DNA of 8,881 nucleotides, taken from an uncultured Acetatifactor sp. Lineage in GTDB: Bacteria; Bacillota; Clostridia; Lachnospirales; Lachnospiraceae. Positions 1 through 5,779 of the stretch are shown in pieces. A program made the translations under genes and the position numbers. Each line of letters opens with the position of its first letter. The stretch's first letter is position 1. The DNA lies in assembly GCA_948496895.1 (NCBI GenBank), contig CAOOJO010000088.1:1-8881 (forward strand). The letters are read 5' to 3'. The notes beneath the pieces were generated by a model. The model searched no databases, had not been told where the DNA came from, and worked only from the letters and a program-made list of their open reading frames with translations.

Positions 1-992
1 ATTCCATGGGAGAGGGGGGCTACTCGGAAGAAAGAGGCGAGAGCCAGGGGTGCTGTGGCCTGTCGGCGGTGGAGGATGCCAGACGGGTGGCCCAGGTCCT
101 GGAAATCCCCCATTATGTGATGAATTTCAAACAGGAATTCAAATGTCATGTGATAGATTATTTCGTAGAGGAATATCTGCAGGGACGCACACCGAACCCC
201 TGCATCGCCTGTAACCGCTATGTGAAATGGGAGGCGTTGCTGCACAGGAGCCTTGCCATCGGGGCGGATTACATAGCTACCGGACATTACGCCAGGATCG
301 CCAGGCTGCCTGACGGCCGATTTGCCATCCGCCAGGGCGTAAGCCATAAAAAGGATCAGACCTACGCCCTCTATAATCTGACCCAGGAACAGCTCGCCCA
401 CACCCTGATGCCCGTAGGCGAATATGAAAAGGAAGAAATCCGCGCCATAGCGGAACGCCTCGGGCTGCCCGTGGCCCATAAGCCGGACAGCCAGGAAATC
501 TGCTTCGTGCCGGATGACGACTACGCGGGCTTCATCGACAGGCAGGTTCCGGGGCGGATTCCCGGGGAGGGCAGTTTCGTGGACGGGGACGGCCGGGTGC
601 TGGGCCGCCACAAGGGCATCACCCATTACACCATAGGCCAGCGCAGGGGCCTGGAGCTGCCCATGGGAGAAAGGGTCTACGTGACCCGGATTCGCCCGGA
701 TACCAATGAGGTGGTCATCGGAAGCAACGAGGAGCTTTTTACCCGGGAAGTGATCTGCGACAGGGTGAACTTCATGGCCATTGAGGATTTAAAAGCGCCC
801 TTGCGGGTGCTGGGGAAAATCCGCTACAACCATAAGGGCGAGTACTGCCGGATAGAAAAGCTGCCGGACGGGCGCGTCCGCGCCCTCTTTGAATGCCCGG
901 TACGGGCGGCGACGCCGGGGCAGTCCATCTGCTTCTATGACGGGGAATATGTGTGCGGAGGCGGCGTCATCACCGGAGAGCATTCCCCATAG
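1..992 (+). CDS. mnmA: tRNA-specific 2-thiouridylase MnmA (5'-truncated by window edge)
   Basis: MnmA activates U34 of Lys, Glu and Gln tRNAs with ATP and inserts sulfur received from a cysteine desulfurase relay, giving s2U34. The frame is open from the left edge, and the N-terminal PP-loop (SGGVDSS-type motif) lies outside the window, so about 30-35 residues are missing. Numbering from the ATG at 6, the visible family signatures are CCGLSAVEDARR (16-27), GRTPNPCIACNR (60-71), ATGHYAR (91-97), KKDQTYAL (115-122), DSQEICF (161-167) and THYTIGQRRGL. By alignment from memory with E. coli MnmA, Cys69 and Cys166 are the two catalytic cysteines. The extra Cys66 makes a CxxC, as in clostridial relatives. 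The ATG at 6 is only an internal Met. The stop is TAG at 990-992. No clear terminator follows, so read-through into the next gene is possible. Confidence 0.97.
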   Translation, partial: SMGEGGYSEERGESQGCCGLSAVEDARRVAQVLEIPHYVMNFKQEFKCHVIDYFVEEYLQGRTPNPCIACNRYVKWEALLHRSLAIGADYIATGHYARIARLPDGRFAIRQGVSHKKDQTYALYNLTQEQLAHTLMPVGEYEKEEIRAIAERLGLPVAHKPDSQEICFVPDDDYAGFIDRQVPGRIPGEGSFVDGDGRVLGRHKGITHYTIGQRRGLELPMGERVYVTRIRPDTNEVVIGSNEELFTREVICDRVNFMAIEDLKAPLRVLGKIRYNHKGEYCRIEKLPDGRVRALFECPVRAATPGQSICFYDGEYVCGGGVITGEHSP

Positions 993-1060
993 GCGCGGGA
1001 ACCAGGAAGCTGCCGGGCGCAGGGGATAAGCTTAGCAGGACAGACGGCTTCCGGCGGGGA

Positions 1061-1120
1061 AAGCATATGATTAGGAAGACAGGCAAATTTCGCCTGCCTA
1101 AGCATATGATAGGAAGACAG
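1061..1120 (+). repeat. Tandem-like direct duplication in the leader (two 21-22 base copies around a small hairpin)
   Basis: Copy 1 (1061-1082) and copy 2 (1100-1120) both run AAGCATATGAT, then an optional T, then AGGAAGACAG. They differ only by that one-base indel. The 17 bases between them, together with the end of copy 1, form alternative short stems: CAGGC 1080-1084 with GCCTG 1092-1096, or AGGCA 1081-1085 with TGCCT 1095-1099. Each copy holds an ATG in frame with the downstream gene, but the indel means the two copies would encode different residues after the first four. That suggests the duplication is not maintained as protein sequence. It looks like a local duplication in a 5' leader. 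A regulatory role is only inference. Confidence 0.6.
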
Positions 1121-1128
1121 ATTCTTGC

Positions 1129-1133
1129 GGAGA
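1129..1133 (+). promoter_or_regulatory. Candidate ribosome binding site for the gene starting at 1145
   Basis: GGAGA lies 11 bases before the ATG at 1145. The spacing is longish but workable. A competing site, GGGGA at 1056-1060, lies 6 bases before the in-frame ATG at 1067. This is why the start of the next gene is uncertain between 1067 and 1145. Confidence 0.4.
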
Positions 1134-1144
1134 AGCAGAAAGAT

Positions 1145-1690
1145 ATGGATTTTATGAATCAGACATCTATGAAGAGGAGCCGCTTCGGCTCCGTGACCGG
1201 GACAATCGTGGAGCTGGTGCCCACCAGGATGGGGAACCGTCGCGCCGATGGCTGCGTGCTGTTCGTCACCGTGGAGGACATGGACGGGAATACCGTGAAT
1301 TTCGTGGTGACGCCCTCCACCTATGTGGTAGATTTCGAGACGCTTTCTGTGGGGATGATGTGCACCTTCTGGTACTCCATGGACGCGCCCATGCCACTGA
1401 TCTATCCGCCCCAGTACAGCGCCGTGGCGGCAGCGAGACAGAAGAACGGGCAGATGGTGGATGTAGGGTATTACGACACTTCGCTGGTGAACGACAGCCA
1501 GACCCTGCAGTTGAACCTGGACGGGAGCGTGGAGGTGCGGACTACGAACAACCAGTACTTCCAGGGTAGCCCGTCGAACCATAACCTGGTGGTGACCTAC
1601 GACAATTCCACCAGGAGCATCCCGGCCCAGACCACGCCCTTGAAGATAGTGGTGCTTTGTGATTTTTGCGGAAATAAGGCAGTCCCTTAA
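1145..1690 (+). CDS. Conserved-looking hypothetical protein, beta-rich, function unknown
   Basis: I do not recognise a named family. From the ATG at 1145 the product has 181 residues. Starts at 1154, 1067 and, overlapping mnmA, 953 are also in frame. I prefer 1145 because the segment before it contains a nucleotide duplication with an indel, and because the recognisable, ordered sequence begins near MKRSRFGSVTGTIVELVP. There is no signal peptide or membrane segment. The first half alternates hydrophobic and polar residues in a strand-rich pattern that could be a small barrel such as an OB fold (a guess). It contains ADGCVLFVTVEDMDG and a WYSMDAPMPLIYPPQY segment. The second half is again strand-like and ends with a CxxC (VLCDFCGN). 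It sits 36 bases before the zinc-ribbon gene with no terminator between, so it is probably co-transcribed with the next two genes. Confidence 0.75.
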   Translation: MDFMNQTSMKRSRFGSVTGTIVELVPTRMGNRRADGCVLFVTVEDMDGNTVNFVVTPSTYVVDFETLSVGMMCTFWYSMDAPMPLIYPPQYSAVAAARQKNGQMVDVGYYDTSLVNDSQTLQLNLDGSVEVRTTNNQYFQGSPSNHNLVVTYDNSTRSIPAQTTPLKIVVLCDFCGNKAVP

Positions 1691-1726
1691 GGATACGCGA
1701 ACTGCCCGGCCAGAGAGGAAGAGACG

Positions 1727-2716
1727 ATGTATTTCAGATGTAAGAATTGTGGCGGCAATGTGGTATACAGTCCGGAGAGACATGGCATGTACTGTCCCTA
1801 CTGCGAGAGCGAGGGCAGCGAGGAGCGGGCGGAGGGGCAGACCGGGGCGCTGACCCTCTGCCCCAACTGCGGCGGCGAGGTGGAGGTGCGGGAGCACACC
1901 TCGGCCACCCAGTGCCCCTACTGCGACAGCTACCTGATATTCAACGAGCGGGTGGAGGGTCGGTTCTCTCCCCGGATGCTGATTCCCTTCCAGATGGGCA
2001 AGGAGAGCTGCAAGAGCTCCCTGCGCGAGAAGTTCAGGAAATGCCGCTTCTCCCCCACGGACTTCCTCTCCGAGGCGCGGCTGAACGGCATGCAGGGCTA
2101 CTACGTGCCCTACTGGTTTTATGATTACAAAACCGTCTGCAACTACCAGGGCGAGGGCACCAAGGTCAGGGTCTGGAGAAGCGGGGACAAGGAGTACACG
2201 GAGACCAGCGTCTTCGCCATAGAGCGCGGCATGGATATGGATTTTGAGAAAATCCCCGTGGACGCCTCGGAACAGATGCCGGACGATGTGATGGATCTGC
2301 TGGCGCCATTCCAGTATGGCCAGCTGGTGGACTTTAAGCCGGAATATCTGTCCGGCTTTTATGGGGAGAAATACAATATGCCAGCTGGCGAAGTGGAGTA
2401 CCGGGCCATGGCGCTGATGAAGGAGGACGCGGCCAGGCTCCTGCGGGAGAGCTACGCCGGATACAATACGGTGCGCACCGTGCGGGAGGATATCTCTGTC
2501 CGGGACAGCAGGGCGAGCTATGGATTGCTGCCGGTGTGGAAATACATCTACCGGTACAAGGAGCAGGACTATGCCTTTTACGTCAACGGACAGACCGGGA
2601 AGATCGTGGGGACAGCGCCCTTCTCCAGGGCAAAATTCCTGGCGTACACCGGCACGCTGTGGGGCTGCCTGACGGTGGCGCTGGCGCTTTTGGAGATTCT
2701 GTTGGGGCTGCTTTGA
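1727..2716 (+). CDS. Double zinc-ribbon protein with a C-terminal membrane anchor
   Basis: The product has 329 residues. Two zinc ribbons open the protein: CKNC at 5-8 with CPYC at 23-26, and CPNC at 45-48 with CPYC at 63-66, giving eight cysteine ligands for two Zn ions. The ribbons are separated by an acidic, glycine-containing linker. A long soluble region follows (about 70-300), with aromatic-rich stretches such as GMQGYYVPYWFYDY and LPVWKYIYRYKEQDYAFYVNGQTGKIVG. The last ~25 residues (304-329) are a single hydrophobic helix at the very C-terminus, which would leave the ribbons in the cytoplasm as a tail-anchored protein. Similar proteins are often labelled TFIIB-type zinc ribbon, but I see no transcription-factor core. 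The start is set by AGAGGAAGAG just before the ATG. It is followed after 42 bases by a TPM-domain gene, a partnership I associate with Firmicutes. The biochemical role is unknown. Confidence 0.9.
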   Translation: MYFRCKNCGGNVVYSPERHGMYCPYCESEGSEERAEGQTGALTLCPNCGGEVEVREHTSATQCPYCDSYLIFNERVEGRFSPRMLIPFQMGKESCKSSLREKFRKCRFSPTDFLSEARLNGMQGYYVPYWFYDYKTVCNYQGEGTKVRVWRSGDKEYTETSVFAIERGMDMDFEKIPVDASEQMPDDVMDLLAPFQYGQLVDFKPEYLSGFYGEKYNMPAGEVEYRAMALMKEDAARLLRESYAGYNTVRTVREDISVRDSRASYGLLPVWKYIYRYKEQDYAFYVNGQTGKIVGTAPFSRAKFLAYTGTLWGCLTVALALLEILLGLL

Positions 2717-2758
2717 AAAGGACGGGCGTGCATTCAGGCAAGCGGAAGAGGTAAGGGA

Positions 2759-3703
2759 ATGGAAGAAGAGTTCAAGAAGGAAGCGAGAAGACAATATCTG
2801 CATTATTTTCGTTTCTGGTTCCTGGGGATAGGGATTCTGGCGGTGGCCTGTGTGGTGATGCTGGTGCTCGACCGGACGCGGCAGGTGCCCAGAACCAACC
2901 AGGAAGCGCCGAAGGAGCGGGTATATGACTACGCGGATGTCCTCACCGATTCGGAGGAAGCGGATCTGCGGGAATACATAGCGAAGATGGAGGGAAAACT
3001 GCATATTGACATCGTGCTGGTGACCTTCAGCCAGTCCGTGGAGGGCGCGGATGCCGGACAGGTAACCTTGGGCCCGTCCCCGGGAGGCGGGGAAGTCAGG
3101 GAGCAGTATGACCTGCGGTCTGCCGACTGGGAGCAGAATATGCAGGATCTGGCGGACGATTTCTGGGATCGGAACAGGTTCGGTTACAACGAGGGCTTCG
3201 AGGGGGACGGCGTCCTCCTGCTGCACAACTGGTATGAGGGCCAGAACGGCGAGCACCTGTCCACCAGCGGCAGGGTAGAGGAGAGGTTCAGCCTCTATGA
3301 CATCGACGAGGTGCTCTACGCGGTGGACGAGTATTATGACACGGATCCATACCGGGCTTACAGGGCCTATGTGGAAGAGGTGTGCCGGCGGATGGACGAT
3401 TCCCTCTCCCTGCCCTTTTCCTGGGGGCTGGTGGTGGTCCTGCCCATCATTGTGGCCGCCTTTTATGCCATCAGCGGCGCTTCCCAGAAGAAGGCGGAGA
3501 ACACCGTGGCCGTGAATGCCTATGTGGCGGGCGGCAGGCCGGAGATTCGGAATAAGGAGGACTCCCTGATCCGCAGGAACGTGGTCACAAGGAAGATAGA
3601 GACGGACTCCGGCGGCGGAAGCGGGGGTGGGCACAGCGGAGGCGGGGGCCATCACACCAGCAGCGGCGGAGCCAGCCATGGCGGCGGGAGCCACAGGCAC
3701 TAG
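2759..3703 (+). CDS. TPM-domain membrane protein with Gly/His/Ser-rich tail
   Basis: The product has 314 residues. Residues 17-37 form a first membrane helix. Residues ~55-210 match the TPM (TLP18.3/Psb32/MOLO-1) fold: RVYDYADVLTDSEEADLREY starts the domain, HIDIVLVTFS is the core strand, FWDRNRFGYNEGFEGDGVLLL is the typical central motif, and a helical end reaches CRRMDD. Residues 218-238 form a second membrane helix. The expected topology places the TPM domain outside the membrane. The region at 92-128 looks longer than in a minimal TPM domain and holds a GPSPGGG turn. The tail (284-314) is almost entirely Gly, Ser and His with six histidines. Gly-rich tails are common in bacterial TPM proteins. 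TPM proteins have been linked to membrane-protein quality control and photosystem repair in plants, but the bacterial role is not settled. GGAAGAGG ends 7 bases before the ATG. The start ATG follows the zinc-ribbon gene by 42 bases. Confidence 0.9.
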   Translation: MEEEFKKEARRQYLHYFRFWFLGIGILAVACVVMLVLDRTRQVPRTNQEAPKERVYDYADVLTDSEEADLREYIAKMEGKLHIDIVLVTFSQSVEGADAGQVTLGPSPGGGEVREQYDLRSADWEQNMQDLADDFWDRNRFGYNEGFEGDGVLLLHNWYEGQNGEHLSTSGRVEERFSLYDIDEVLYAVDEYYDTDPYRAYRAYVEEVCRRMDDSLSLPFSWGLVVVLPIIVAAFYAISGASQKKAENTVAVNAYVAGGRPEIRNKEDSLIRRNVVTRKIETDSGGGSGGGHSGGGGHHTSSGGASHGGGSHRH

Positions 3704-3785
3704 AGGTTTCAGATTTGGCCCCGGGCCGGACTGGACAGAGGAAAAGCCTGGGGCTTTGGACAGAGAGAAAAGAGGCGGAGCAAGG

Positions 3786-4568
3786 ATGAAGGCAAATTAC
3801 CATACGCATACATGGCGGTGCATGCATGCTTCGGGGACGGAGAGGGAATATGTGGAGAGCGCCATCCGGGGCGGACTTAAGATTCTGGGTTTTTCAGACC
3901 ACACGCCCTATCCCTATCCGAAGGGACTCAACTCCGGCATGCGGATGCAGGTGGATCAGTTGGAGGGCTACGTGGACACGGTCCTGGCCCTGAAGGAGGA
4001 ATACCGCGAGGATATCGAGATTCATCTGGGTCTGGAGGTAGAGTATTACACGGGACAATACATCGAGTATTTCCACAGGCTGCAGCGTCTGGTGGCGGAC
4101 TATCCGGTGGAGTATTTCCTGCTGGGCCAGCACTATATAGACTGCGAATTCGGCGGAAGCTGGAGCGGCAGGCCCACCGACGACCCGAATGTGCTGCGGC
4201 GCTACTGCGCGCAGACGGTTGAGGCCATGGAGACAGGGTATTTCACCTATGTGGCCCATCCGGACCTGATCCGCTTCACCGGGGACGAAAGCATCTATGA
4301 GGAGCAGATGCGCATGCTCTGCCGGAAAGCGAAACACTTGCGCCTGCCCCTGGAGATCAACGGCCTGGGGGTCCATGAGGGCAGGCATTATCCGGATCAG
4401 CGGTTCTGGCGGATTGCCGGGGAGGAAGGCTGCGAAGCGGTGCTGGGGATAGACGCCCATGACCCGGAATCCCTGAACCGCCCGCAGGTGGTCCAGGCGG
4501 CGGAGGAGATGGCGGGACGCAACGGGCTTTCGCTGAAGGAGACGGTGGAGTTCAGGCGCCCGGTGTGA
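3786..4568 (+). CDS. PHP-domain hydrolase, histidinol-phosphatase (HisJ/HisK) family
   Basis: The product has 260 residues, the usual length for monofunctional PHP-type histidinol phosphatases (L-histidinol phosphate to histidinol, histidine biosynthesis). The metal-binding set is complete: HTH at 6-8, His14 in the CMHASG motif, Asp38-His39 in GFSDHTPYP, Glu84/Glu86 in LGLEVEYY, His116 in LLGQHY, His158 in VAHPD, and Asp223/His225 in GIDAHDP. This fits a tri-metal amidohydrolase-like barrel. The reading frame is open back to 3627, inside the preceding gene, but the ATG at 3786 has AGGCGGAG five bases upstream and begins exactly at the conserved KANYHTHT segment. No other his genes are in view, so it could act on another phosphoester substrate. 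It lies 82 bases after the TPM gene and ahead of a strong terminator, so it is probably the last gene of this block. Confidence 0.9.
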   Translation: MKANYHTHTWRCMHASGTEREYVESAIRGGLKILGFSDHTPYPYPKGLNSGMRMQVDQLEGYVDTVLALKEEYREDIEIHLGLEVEYYTGQYIEYFHRLQRLVADYPVEYFLLGQHYIDCEFGGSWSGRPTDDPNVLRRYCAQTVEAMETGYFTYVAHPDLIRFTGDESIYEEQMRMLCRKAKHLRLPLEINGLGVHEGRHYPDQRFWRIAGEEGCEAVLGIDAHDPESLNRPQVVQAAEEMAGRNGLSLKETVEFRRPV

Positions 4569-4625
4569 AATGTTGAGGGGAAGACGGCGCTGATTGGGCA
4601 GGAGAGGACAGTAAACTGAAAATGG

Positions 4626-4647
4626 CGCAGCCGGTATACCGGATGCG
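4626..4647. repeat. 22-base imperfect palindrome downstream of the phosphatase gene
   Basis: CGCA-G-CCGGTATACCGG-A-TGCG is symmetrical except for one opposed G/A pair. The central 12 bases (4631-4642) form a perfect palindrome. It could fold as a hairpin with a TATA loop or serve as a dimeric protein's site. It lies 9 bases upstream of the intrinsic terminator, inside what is probably the 3' UTR. Its function is not shown. Confidence 0.55.
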
Positions 4648-4655
4648 AAAAGAGG

Positions 4656-4692
4656 CGGACGAGAAACATGATATTTCCTGTCCGTTCTTTTT
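4656..4692 (+). terminator. Rho-independent terminator after the phosphatase gene
   Basis: The arms CGGACGAGAAA (4656-4666) and TTTCCTGTCCG (4674-4684) pair over 11 positions with one G-U wobble and one A/C mismatch, around a seven-base loop. The stem is followed at once by TTCTTTTT (4685-4692). It would separate the 1-4568 block from the transporter operon. Confidence 0.85.
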
Positions 4693-4724
4693 ATGGTCAA
4701 AATAAGTGACTTTCTTGGGCTTTT

Positions 4725-4780
4725 TACGAAAAGACATATTCAGTCTGCACAAAAAGATATAGCTACTTACGGTTTTCGTA
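4725..4780. repeat. Inverted TACGAAAA / TTTTCGTA boxes upstream of the transporter promoter
   Basis: TACGAAAA at 4725-4732 recurs as its exact reverse complement TTTTCGTA at 4773-4780. The two are 48 bases apart centre to centre. The second box ends one base before the -35 element. That geometry would suit an activator with half-sites, or a repressor bridging two sites, but eight-base matches in an AT-rich region can arise by chance. Confidence 0.35.
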
Positions 4781-4781
4781 G

Positions 4782-4811
4782 TTGAAAATTGATAGACTTC
4801 TTTGCTATGCT
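4782..4811 (+). promoter_or_regulatory. Sigma-A type promoter with extended -10 for the ABC transporter operon
   Basis: TTGAAA (4782-4787) resembles the -35 consensus at five of six positions. After an 18-base spacer, TATGCT (4806-4811) matches the -10 at four of six and is preceded by TGC, an extended -10 (TGn). Transcription would begin near 4818, leaving about 25 bases of leader containing the ribosome site. It lies directly after the terminator of the previous block, where a promoter is expected. Confidence 0.6.
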
Positions 4812-4830
4812 GGATACAGAAAAAAGAGCA

Positions 4831-4837
4831 AGGAGGG
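4831..4837 (+). promoter_or_regulatory. Strong ribosome binding site fixing the first permease start
   Basis: AGGAGGG lies five bases before the ATG at 4843. The frame is open further back to a TTG at 4789, but that codon falls inside the promoter spacer and has no such site, so 4843 is the real start. Confidence 0.85.
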
Positions 4838-4842
4838 CATTC

Positions 4843-5769
4843 ATGAAAACAATGAACCAAAAACCAAAATCCCGCAGTCTGCTGAAGCGGATATGGAGGC
4901 ACAGGGTATTGTACCTGATGATCCTGCCCCCCATCATAACAGTCTTTATCTTCCATTACATTCCCATCTATGGAGTGCAGATAGCTTTCAAGGATTTCAG
5001 TACCAAGCTGGGAATCTGGGGCAGCAAATGGGCAGGGCTGAAGCATTTCAAGACCTTCATCAGCCATCCTTTCTTTCCCAGGATTATGTGGAACACCTTT
5101 TGGCTGAATGTGGTCTCGCTGCTTTTCTGGCCGTCTTCGATTATATTTGCTATTCTGCTGAATGAGATGCGGAGCATGAAGCTGAAAAAAGTCTGCCAGA
5201 TGCTTACTTATGCACCTTACTTTGTCTCCACGGTAGTGGTGTGCTCCATGTGCAGGATTTTCCTGGGGCGCGATGGACTGTTCCACATGATATGCAACGT
5301 ATTCGGAAAGGATTTCGTCAACCTCATGGGTTATGCAAGCGCGTTCCCCTGGATTAATGCCGTCGTGGATTTGTGGCGAGGGCTGGGCTGGGGGACGATC
5401 ATTTATCTGTCGGCGCTGGCGGGCGTGTCCGCGGAGCTGGTAGAAGCGGCAAAGATTGACGGAGCCACCAGGCTGCAGGTGATATGGCATGTAGACCTTC
5501 CCCATTTGAAGCCTACGATCATCACGCTCCTGATTCTCCGCATGGGCTCGATGCTCTCCGTGGGATTTGAGCAGATATTCCTGCTGCAGACGCCCCTGAA
5601 CCTGGACGCGTCCACGGTGATTTCCACCTATGTGTATGAGACCGGACTGGTGAACCAGCAGTACAGTTATTCGGCTGCCATCGGGCTGTTCAACAACCTG
5701 ATCAATGTCGTGCTGATACTGGCGGCGAACACGATTTCAAAGAAAGTAAGCGAAACATCATTATGGTAA
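4843..5769 (+). CDS. Carbohydrate ABC transporter permease 1 (LplB-like, CUT1 family)
   Basis: The product has 308 residues and is one half of the membrane channel of a sugar importer. About six membrane helices are visible, roughly 22-44, 84-107, 120-141, 165-195, 225-245 and 277-297. A basic N-terminus (KPKSRSLLKRIWRHR) should stay inside. The cytoplasmic EAA loop that docks to the ATPase is clear at 201-224: EAAKIDGATRLQVIWHVDLP with the conserved Glu-Ala-Ala, Gly207 and Leu-Pro. The segment YIPIYGVQIAFKDFS after the first helix is typical of the LplB group of permeases, which in Lachnospiraceae import plant- or host-derived oligosaccharides. The exact substrate cannot be read from the sequence. 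It is the first gene of the operon. The next gene's ribosome site overlaps its stop codon, implying translational coupling to permease 2. Confidence 0.95.
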   Translation: MKTMNQKPKSRSLLKRIWRHRVLYLMILPPIITVFIFHYIPIYGVQIAFKDFSTKLGIWGSKWAGLKHFKTFISHPFFPRIMWNTFWLNVVSLLFWPSSIIFAILLNEMRSMKLKKVCQMLTYAPYFVSTVVVCSMCRIFLGRDGLFHMICNVFGKDFVNLMGYASAFPWINAVVDLWRGLGWGTIIYLSALAGVSAELVEAAKIDGATRLQVIWHVDLPHLKPTIITLLILRMGSMLSVGFEQIFLLQTPLNLDASTVISTYVYETGLVNQQYSYSAAIGLFNNLINVVLILAANTISKKVSETSLW

Positions 5770-5779
5770 GGAGGACAGG

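Noticed and set aside
1005..1052. GGAAGC / GCTTCC pair after mnmA as a terminator
   Set aside because: The arms are six bases with a loop of about 36 bases and no U-tract follows.
953..1144. N-terminal extension of the unknown gene overlapping mnmA
   Set aside because: The extension is very basic and low in order (MRRRRHHRRAF), overlaps the end of mnmA, and spans a duplicated leader with an indel. No ribosome site precedes 953. A start at 1067 remains a weaker possibility.
935..3700. 921-codon open frame on the - strand
   Set aside because: It is codon-aligned opposite three convincing + strand genes, has His/Pro/Leu-rich low-information composition and matches no family I recognise. It is open only because the + genes avoid TTA, CTA and TCA.
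3627..3785. Upstream extension of the phosphatase frame into the TPM gene
   Set aside because: The extra 53 residues are Gly/Ala-rich shadow of the TPM tail. The conserved protein begins at the ATG at 3786, which has a good ribosome site.
3704..3785. GC-rich inverted repeats (GGCC-rich core and AAAGCC/GGCTTT) between the TPM and phosphatase genes
   Set aside because: The stems are only 4-6 pairs with tiny loops and no U-run follows, so I do not call a terminator or operon break here.
4622..4705. 27-codon small frame (starts MAQPVYRMRKE) after the phosphatase gene
   Set aside because: It runs through the palindrome and the terminator. The nearest purine-rich site (4601-4608) is 13 bases away, too far for a good start.
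4690..4842. Catabolite-control (cre) site near the transporter promoter
   Set aside because: No stretch fits the cre consensus well. The nearest, around 4767-4780, lacks the required CG centre with flanking TG/CA.
4552..5505. 317-codon - strand frame across the intergenic region and permease 1
   Set aside because: It overlaps the terminator, the promoter and a clear permease gene, and its translation shows no recognisable domain.
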